From: Prevotella sp.
GTDB lineage: Bacteria; Bacteroidota; Bacteroidia; Bacteroidales; Bacteroidaceae
Reading direction: 5' to 3'
DNA: 9,702 nucleotides
Assembly (NCBI GenBank): GCA_021636625.1
Contig: JAJWLX010000090.1
Location: 1 to 9,702, forward strand
The notes under the pieces are model-generated. The model did no database searches. It saw only the letters and a program-made list of their open reading frames with translations, and was not told where the DNA came from. Below, piece after piece: positions 4,678-9,702 of this stretch (positions are counted from its first letter, which is position 1; every line of letters starts with the position of its first letter). Position numbers and translations under genes: made by a program.

Positions 4678-6450
4678 CTCTATTTCCTCTATCCTTGCCA
4701 ATTCCCAACCCTTGAACTGCATGATAATCTTATGAAGCGTTGTGCCCTGGCGAAGAGACTCAACCCTTGGAGCATCGGCATATCGCCTAATCTGTTCCAC
4801 AGCATCCAACCATTGCTTCTCCGACTTCTTCATAGGGCTACCATCTTCCTTCAAGACATCCTTCAACTCTTCATCAAACTCCTTTCTGGAGAGAACCTTG
4901 AGTTCGAGAATATAACTGTGCTGACTGGCATAATGGGTATGATCAGGCAACAAGAAGAAATCACAATAGCCATGATTCAACTCCAATTCGGGAGCCGTGA
5001 TGTAATAATCGTTGAGGTTCAAGTATGCCATAAAGAAACCTTGCAGGTTTCGCTCCGATTCTATTCCGTCTCGCACAGAAGAAACCTTAGCGTAGGCATC
5101 AGCCATGAAACGTAGTCCTTCCTCCCATACACCATCATAAGCCATATCATAATAGTAATCCGTCAATCTGTTGGTATCCACATACGACTTTGCCTGATAC
5201 TCTTCTTCCAAATATCCGTAATATTGTTTGCGAACATTATTATTAGGAATGCCCAAAATCAACTTAGAACCACGTGTACCCTTGATGGTCAACATACCAT
5301 AATAAAACAGCAAACTTGGGAAGATTTCAGCCTTCGGTATCTGATAGGCAGAGAACTGCTCCTCCAGTTGGGCAACAATCTGTCCCTCTTCCGCTATCTT
5401 GCGGATGATACCCTTGCGCTCGCCATCCAACTTATCGAATAGCAAGAGTTTCTTCATCTTGCCATAATCGGTCTTGGTATTCGGGTCTATCATCTGCCGA
5501 GGAGAGCGTCCGTAATCCATGTAGTTGCGGAGATAGTAGAGCACCATGTCGCAATTAAACATTCTGACACTCTTATTCAATGCTTCTTCTGCAAAGCAAT
5601 AGTTGTCGTACCAAGGCTTCATATCCTTGACGATGGCTTCCACATCGCTATCTGCAGGAATGCTTCCCATCTCCTTATAATAAGTGAACATCTCGACTAC
5701 ATCCTTGGTAGAGAAGCCCAGCATCTCGTCGAACTCTGGCTTTACGGAGATATTCCATCCCACATTATACCCACTTGTCACATCATCCAGGGTTACAGGA
5801 CTGACACCCATCATGAAGATGCGCTCGAAGTTTCCCTTGAACTTCTTGAAGACATCCCGATAGAAACCATCAGCATGAGTAATGGCATGATACACTTTCT
5901 CACCATGCTCATTGAGCACTACATTAGTAAAATTATCATATTCATCAATGATAAGATAAAGCTGAAAATGTTTTGCCTTGGCTGCATCAAAGATTATCTG
6001 CATCTTATCAGCATACTGTGTCTTCGTCTTGATTTCCTGAACCTTCTTATCACCATAATATGCAGCATACTGCTCTGCAAAACTATCCAACTTGATGCAG
6101 AGGTAGGCATTGAATCTTTCCTCCAAGACTTCTATCTTACCTGTAATCTGAGAAAAATCCAGAAACAGTACCTGGTAAATTCCTTGCAGGGATGTAGGAT
6201 GCTGCCCTATCCACAAACTACCGAAGAGTTTTTCGAAACTCTCCTTCTGATTACAGTCATAGTAAGAGTAGAGCATACTAAGAAATATGCTCTTTCCAAA
6301 ACGACGGGGACGGATGAAGAAGAGATTGCGAGGCTGCTTCTCCAGCTCTGGCAAAAACATCGTCTTATCGACATAATATAGATTCTGACTCATCACCGTG
6401 GCGAAATCAGACACTCCGTATGGTACTTGTTTTACTTGCTGTTTCATCAT
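4675..6450 (-). CDS. AAA-ATPase-like / PD-(D/E)XK nuclease-like protein
   Basis: A 591-residue protein of the large Bacteroidota and Firmicutes family combining an AAA-ATPase-like domain with a C-terminal PD-(D/E)XK domain. N-terminal hallmarks are QVPYGVSDFATV and YYVDKT (residues 8-30), the modified Walker A RPRRFGKS (47-54) and Walker B LYLIIDEYDNF (164-174). The C-terminal domain shows E488/E490, D497 in GYCDFFLLP, ELK at 516-518 and Q552 in VEQIRRYA. So ATPase and nuclease residues look intact. The biological role is not established; these genes are often present in many paralogues per genome and have been suspected to be mobile or defence-related. The start could be either of the paired ATGs at 6450 and 6447. 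It has its own promoter and is divergent from McrBC. Confidence 0.88.
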   Translation of the reverse strand: MMKQQVKQVPYGVSDFATVMSQNLYYVDKTMFLPELEKQPRNLFFIRPRRFGKSIFLSMLYSYYDCNQKESFEKLFGSLWIGQHPTSLQGIYQVLFLDFSQITGKIEVLEERFNAYLCIKLDSFAEQYAAYYGDKKVQEIKTKTQYADKMQIIFDAAKAKHFQLYLIIDEYDNFTNVVLNEHGEKVYHAITHADGFYRDVFKKFKGNFERIFMMGVSPVTLDDVTSGYNVGWNISVKPEFDEMLGFSTKDVVEMFTYYKEMGSIPADSDVEAIVKDMKPWYDNYCFAEEALNKSVRMFNCDMVLYYLRNYMDYGRSPRQMIDPNTKTDYGKMKKLLLFDKLDGERKGIIRKIAEEGQIVAQLEEQFSAYQIPKAEIFPSLLFYYGMLTIKGTRGSKLILGIPNNNVRKQYYGYLEEEYQAKSYVDTNRLTDYYYDMAYDGVWEEGLRFMADAYAKVSSVRDGIESERNLQGFFMAYLNLNDYYITAPELELNHGYCDFFLLPDHTHYASQHSYILELKVLSRKEFDEELKDVLKEDGSPMKKSEKQWLDAVEQIRRYADAPRVESLRQGTTLHKIIMQFKGWELARIEEIE

Positions 6451-6478
6451 GCTATGAAATTTAACCAGTTTACATATG

Positions 6479-6510
6479 CAAAGTTACGGCTTTATTTTGA
6501 AACAACCAAA
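6479..6510 (-). promoter_or_regulatory. Promoter of the AAA/PD-(D/E)XK gene
   Basis: Minus strand: -33 TTTG (plus 6507-6510), 20-bp spacer, -7 TAACTTTG (plus 6479-6486), an exact fit to the Bacteroidota consensus, about 29 bp before the first ATG. Confidence 0.75.
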
Positions 6511-6620
6511 GTTTTCACTGCTTTTTTGGTCGCACCAGTAAACAATCACACACTATAAACACAGGAATTAACTGATACACCCTTATCTATGACTATAAAT
6601 CACAAAAATTACAAGAAAAG

Positions 6621-6652
6621 TTTGGCTGTTTCGATTATTCAGCGTATCTTTG
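6621..6652 (+). promoter_or_regulatory. Promoter of the McrBC operon
   Basis: TTTG (6621-6624), 20-bp spacer, TATCTTTG (6645-6652), an exact Bacteroidota promoter. Transcription should begin near 6659, downstream of the in-frame TTG at 6650, so the McrB start must be the ATG at 6692 with a leader of about 33 nt. Confidence 0.8.
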
Positions 6653-6691
6653 CAAAAGGAACGATTAAAAAGAAAAAACATAGTCAGTCAT

Positions 6692-7894
6692 ATGGAAAGT
6701 ATAATAAACTATATAAATCTTTTGGAAGCGAACAAGAATCTTGTCCTTACTGGAGCACCTGGTACAGGAAAGACTTATCTTGCAAAGAAAATAGCAGAGT
6801 CGATGGGGGCAAACGTAGAATTTGTCCAGTTTCACTCATCTTATAATTATACTGATTTTGTTGAAGGATTAAGACCTATCAAAGAGGGGAAGCAATTAGG
6901 TTTTGAAAGAGTTGATGGAGTGTTCAAGACATTCTGCAAGAAAGCTCTTGACGTACCGACATTGTTTAGTATTGCTTACAAAGAACTCGTTCGAGAATTG
7001 AAGTCTGGCGATATTGACCGCCTAAATACTGATTTACGAACGACATACGTGAATGACAACAATCACATCGTTTTTAAAAACGCCAATTATCAGAAGCATT
7101 ATGTTAGCGAGAATAAGCTACTTGAATTATATTTAAAAATTGCGGAAAACCTACAAGATTTTGAAGATGAAACAAAAATAACCAAGGATAAATGCAAAGA
7201 ATTAAATGGTGGAAAAGAAGTTGATACTACAGCCCCATTAATCCTTAAAGAATTGTTTAGAAGAAGCAAACACGAACTTGTTCGATTAAACAAGCATGCC
7301 AAGTCCGTATTCATAATCGATGAAATAAACCGTGGTGAACTCTCAAAAATATTTGGTGAGTTGTTTTATGCCATTGACCCTGGATATAGAGGGGAAAAAG
7401 GTAAGGTTAAGACCCAATATCAGAATCTTATAGACAAGGAGGATATATTTGCTGATGGCTTTTTTGTCCCCGAAAATGTTTATATTCTTGCCACGATGAA
7501 CGACATAGACCGTAGCATAGAAAGTATGGATTTCGCTATGCGTAGACGTTTTGCTTGGAAAGAGATAAAACCAGAAGACGGTATGGACATGCTTTCAGAA
7601 AAACTTAATCCTAATATTTGCGAAAAAGCAATAAAGGTGATGACAGCATTGAACAAAGCAATTACAAATACCCGTGGACTTGGAAAAGCTTACCAGATTG
7701 GTCCTGCATATTTTCTGAAATTAAGTGAAGAGAACTACAATGGTGACCTTTCTGAATTATGGGATTTGCATATTGAAATGCTTCTTAGGGATTATCTTCG
7801 TAGCTACAGCTATGCCGATGCAAAAGTAGAAGAGTTTAAGCAAATCTATTTTGACTCATTGGATGACACCTCTAAAGATACAATTGACGAATGA
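6692..7894 (+). CDS. mcrB: McrB-type AAA+ GTPase, short form without N-terminal DNA-binding domain
   Basis: A 400-residue AAA+ protein, the motor of a type IV modification-dependent restriction system. It has Walker A GAPGTGKT (21-28), VQFHSSYNYTDFVEGLRP (45-62), Walker B VFIIDEINRGELSKIFGELF (206-225), the McrB signature TMNDIDRS (268-275, the NxxD element of GTP specificity) and MRRRF (283-287). E. coli McrB carries about 160 residues of methylcytosine-recognition domain before Walker A; here Walker A starts at residue 21, so target recognition must reside elsewhere. About 110 residues between Walker A and B regions (about 90-200) form a charged helical insertion. It overlaps McrC by ATGA at 7891-7894. 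AT-rich compared with the sulfoxide reductase end of the window, suggesting acquisition. Confidence 0.9.
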   Translation: MESIINYINLLEANKNLVLTGAPGTGKTYLAKKIAESMGANVEFVQFHSSYNYTDFVEGLRPIKEGKQLGFERVDGVFKTFCKKALDVPTLFSIAYKELVRELKSGDIDRLNTDLRTTYVNDNNHIVFKNANYQKHYVSENKLLELYLKIAENLQDFEDETKITKDKCKELNGGKEVDTTAPLILKELFRRSKHELVRLNKHAKSVFIIDEINRGELSKIFGELFYAIDPGYRGEKGKVKTQYQNLIDKEDIFADGFFVPENVYILATMNDIDRSIESMDFAMRRRFAWKEIKPEDGMDMLSEKLNPNICEKAIKVMTALNKAITNTRGLGKAYQIGPAYFLKLSEENYNGDLSELWDLHIEMLLRDYLRSYSYADAKVEEFKQIYFDSLDDTSKDTIDE

Positions 7895-9204
7895 TTACAA
7901 TTCAAGACAACGACTATAAAGGAAAAGTCTGCTCTATTAAAGAAGTATCAGACATTCTTTCTATTGCCAACAAACCTATTAAGCAACTATGCGAGGAAGA
8001 CAGTCATCTGCTTGTTTTTCCATCAAGCATAGATGATGCTGATGGCAGAATTGGCGATAGTAGTATTGTTGACATCTATTCTGAAGACGAGAAATCCGTC
8101 AGAATTAAATCTGGGAACATAATGGGATTTGTTGGACGGAACAACCAACTATTGAAAATATATTCACGCTTTGACAATAGTAAAAGTGATTACTTTCTAC
8201 ATTATATATTGCAGAAAGTAATGGGATTTAATTTCTTCAATATGGAATTTACATCAGCAGAGGAAAACGTTTTTGACTTTCTTCTGTACCTCTTCCCAGC
8301 ACTTTTGAAGAAGGCAATGGGACAAGGCTTGTATAAGGAATACAGAAAAAAGCATTATAACGACTCTAACGTTCGTGGCACTATAGACATCTGTCGCCAT
8401 ATCCAAGAAAACATTCCATTTCGTGGAACTATCGCATACACCACAAAGGAATATTGCTATGACAATTCTATCACTGAGCTTATACGACACACTATAGAAT
8501 ACATAAAAACAATATCCTTTGGTTATACAATTCTGTCTTCTGACAGAATCGTTGAAGACTATGTAAGGGTGATTATCTCATATACCCCATCTTATAATCG
8601 GTCTGAAAGAACAAAGATAATAAACGATAATATTCGTCCGAGCAATCATCCTTTTTATAAGGAATATACTGATTTACAAAAGCTCTGCCTCCTGATTCTT
8701 CGACAAGAAGAAATAAAATATGGCACGGACAGCGATAAAGTTTACGGAATATTGTTTGATGGCGCATGGTTGTGGGAGGAATATTTGAATACTCTATTGA
8801 GTAATGCAGGTTTTAAACATCCCGAAAATAAACTTGGCACTGGTGCTATTTATCTTTTTGAGCATGGAGGTCAAAGATTTCCTGACTTTTGGAAGAAAGA
8901 TTTTGTACTTGACGCAAAGTACAAAAGACTTGCACAAAAAGGAAAACACTTAGACATAGAACGTGATGATGTTCATCAAGTTATGGCATATATGTACAGA
9001 TTGAAAGCACAAAGAGGAGGCATTATATGTCCTTTGATTGGAGATGAGAACAGAACTATATCCGAAAGGATGCACAAAGATAGTTACAAGGGTTCCATGG
9101 CTATTTACGCTTTGGCTATTCCCAGAAATTGCAAAACGTTCTCTGATTTTGCAAAGCAGATTGCAGAAAATGAAAAATTGCTGTTATCTGAGATTTTACG
9201 ATAA
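7891..9204 (+). CDS. mcrC: McrC-type PD-(D/E)XK nuclease subunit
   Basis: A 437-residue partner of the upstream GTPase. The N-terminal part contains IKSGNIMGFVGRNNQLLKIYSRF (72-94), as in McrC proteins that dock on the McrB ring, and YRKKHYNDSNVRGTIDICRHI (151-171), the conserved RGxID segment. The C-terminal nuclease has WEEYL (295-299), RFPDF with D332, LDAKYK with D341 and K343, and the QVMAYMY helix (363-369): the complete PD-(D/E)XK set. The enzyme should cut DNA when McrB translocates with GTP. It is translationally coupled to McrB by a 4-bp overlap, and its stop codon shares a base with the next possible start (TAATG, 9202-9206), suggesting a third operon gene. Length is somewhat greater than E. 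coli McrC (about 348). Confidence 0.9.
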   Translation: MITIQDNDYKGKVCSIKEVSDILSIANKPIKQLCEEDSHLLVFPSSIDDADGRIGDSSIVDIYSEDEKSVRIKSGNIMGFVGRNNQLLKIYSRFDNSKSDYFLHYILQKVMGFNFFNMEFTSAEENVFDFLLYLFPALLKKAMGQGLYKEYRKKHYNDSNVRGTIDICRHIQENIPFRGTIAYTTKEYCYDNSITELIRHTIEYIKTISFGYTILSSDRIVEDYVRVIISYTPSYNRSERTKIINDNIRPSNHPFYKEYTDLQKLCLLILRQEEIKYGTDSDKVYGILFDGAWLWEEYLNTLLSNAGFKHPENKLGTGAIYLFEHGGQRFPDFWKKDFVLDAKYKRLAQKGKHLDIERDDVHQVMAYMYRLKAQRGGIICPLIGDENRTISERMHKDSYKGSMAIYALAIPRNCKTFSDFAKQIAENEKLLLSEILR

Positions 9205-9702
9205 TGCAAAAGTACGTTCAACTTTTATTTTTTATCACTATAATGGCAGAATTAAGTTTCAAATTAGCAAAGCATATTGAAAAATTTCAGGCTTCCATTT
9301 CCTATAAGGGAAATCATATAATTCTAAAATTTCTAACAGATAAGTCTTCTATAGATACAGAAGTTTCAAGAATCATAAGCGAAAAGTACATGAGTGGAAA
9401 TTTACTTAAAGATTTCTCACTACGTAAATACAAAAATAACACATCTGTGTTTCTTGGAGAGTCTTCTATTGACAGTATAAAATGCAATGGACATATATAC
9501 GAGTTGCAACTGAATCGAGTAAGACTGGAATTTAATAGTGACAAACATATGGATGATGGTATAATTATAAATTTGCCACCTAAAGAAATTGAAGGATTAA
9601 CAAAAGGATCCACTCCAAAGACAATAAAGGCTTTAGGTAACGAGATAACTTTTAACTATAATGATGAAACAACAACGTGCATAGTATGCTCGAAAGAGGT
9701 TC
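9204..9702 (+). CDS. Unrecognised gene downstream of McrC, 3' end outside the window
   Basis: An open frame of 166 codons runs uninterrupted from ATG 9204 to the window end in AT-rich DNA. The first ATG overlaps the McrC stop (TAATG), as in coupled genes. An alternative ATG at 9243 would remove a hydrophobic start (QKYVQLLFFITI) and give a soluble MAELSFKLAKHIEKF N-terminus; I cannot decide between them. The visible part is a mixed alpha/beta protein with charged segments (RIISEKYMSGNLLKDFSLRKYK). Near the cut-off comes TTCIVCSKEV, with Cys159 and Cys162 as a CxxC, possibly half of a zinc site or the start of a zinc-ribbon or HNH-like domain. I do not recognise the family. Position makes it a candidate recognition or accessory subunit for the McrBC pair. 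Confidence 0.65.
   Translation, partial: MQKYVQLLFFITIMAELSFKLAKHIEKFQASISYKGNHIILKFLTDKSSIDTEVSRIISEKYMSGNLLKDFSLRKYKNNTSVFLGESSIDSIKCNGHIYELQLNRVRLEFNSDKHMDDGIIINLPPKEIEGLTKGSTPKTIKALGNEITFNYNDETTTCIVCSKEV

Noticed and set aside
6650..6691. TTG start for McrB at 6650
   Set aside because: The TTG is part of the -7 box TATCTTTG; transcription begins downstream of it.
6589..6846. Plus-strand open frame of 85 codons before and over the McrB start
   Set aside because: It overlaps McrB in another frame, spans the promoter and shows no domain features.
9314..9613. Minus-strand frame of 99 codons at the right edge
   Set aside because: The plus strand here is open for 166 codons, follows McrC in operon fashion and reads as a more protein-like sequence.

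Overview
The window looks like chromosomal DNA of a Bacteroidota species, most likely a gut or oral Prevotella/Segatella-type organism. Four promoters match the Bacteroidota consensus (TTTG or TTG, about 20 bp, then TAnnTTTG). Several gene families are typical of that phylum: a HU-HIG histone-like protein, an AAA-ATPase-like/PD-(D/E)XK protein and a two-part acyloxyacyl-hydrolase-like outer membrane protein. The species assignment is inference.

Region 1 (1-1616) holds housekeeping-type genes with fairly balanced base composition. A free methionine-(R)-sulfoxide reductase on + converges on, and overlaps by 33 bp, a PagL/acyloxyacyl-hydrolase-like outer membrane protein on -.

Region 2 (1643-3009) is an AT-rich, tightly packed four-gene minus-strand operon. 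In order of transcription it encodes a HigA-type XRE regulator, a DUF3791 protein, a DUF3990 ADP-ribosyltransferase-like protein and a 76-residue protein. The last three genes are joined by ATGA overlaps. A 17-bp perfect palindrome covers the -33 box of the operon promoter, so autorepression is likely. This looks like a toxin-antitoxin-like or defence cassette. The two small proteins flanking the DUF3990 protein share a motif.

Region 3 (3010-4677) holds an HU-HIG/winged-helix DNA-binding protein surrounded by repeats. On its 3' side are three blocks with a 22-23 bp period (3496-3539, 3541-3663, 3723-3831) and a strong hairpin. On its 5' side, next to its promoter, is a 33-bp repeat present three times. 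The last copy also forms a hairpin with the stop codon region of the next gene.

Region 4 (4675-9702) contains an AAA-ATPase-like/PD-(D/E)XK protein on -. Divergent from it on + is a McrBC-type modification-dependent restriction pair, in which McrB lacks an N-terminal DNA-recognition domain. A third, unrecognised gene follows McrC directly (TAATG junction) and runs off the window edge with a CxxC motif near the end.

Overall this is an accessory/defence-like segment beside ordinary chromosomal genes. The parts most worth a second look are the HigA-DUF3791-DUF3990-small protein operon, the periodic repeat field around the HU-wHTH gene, and the extra gene behind McrBC.
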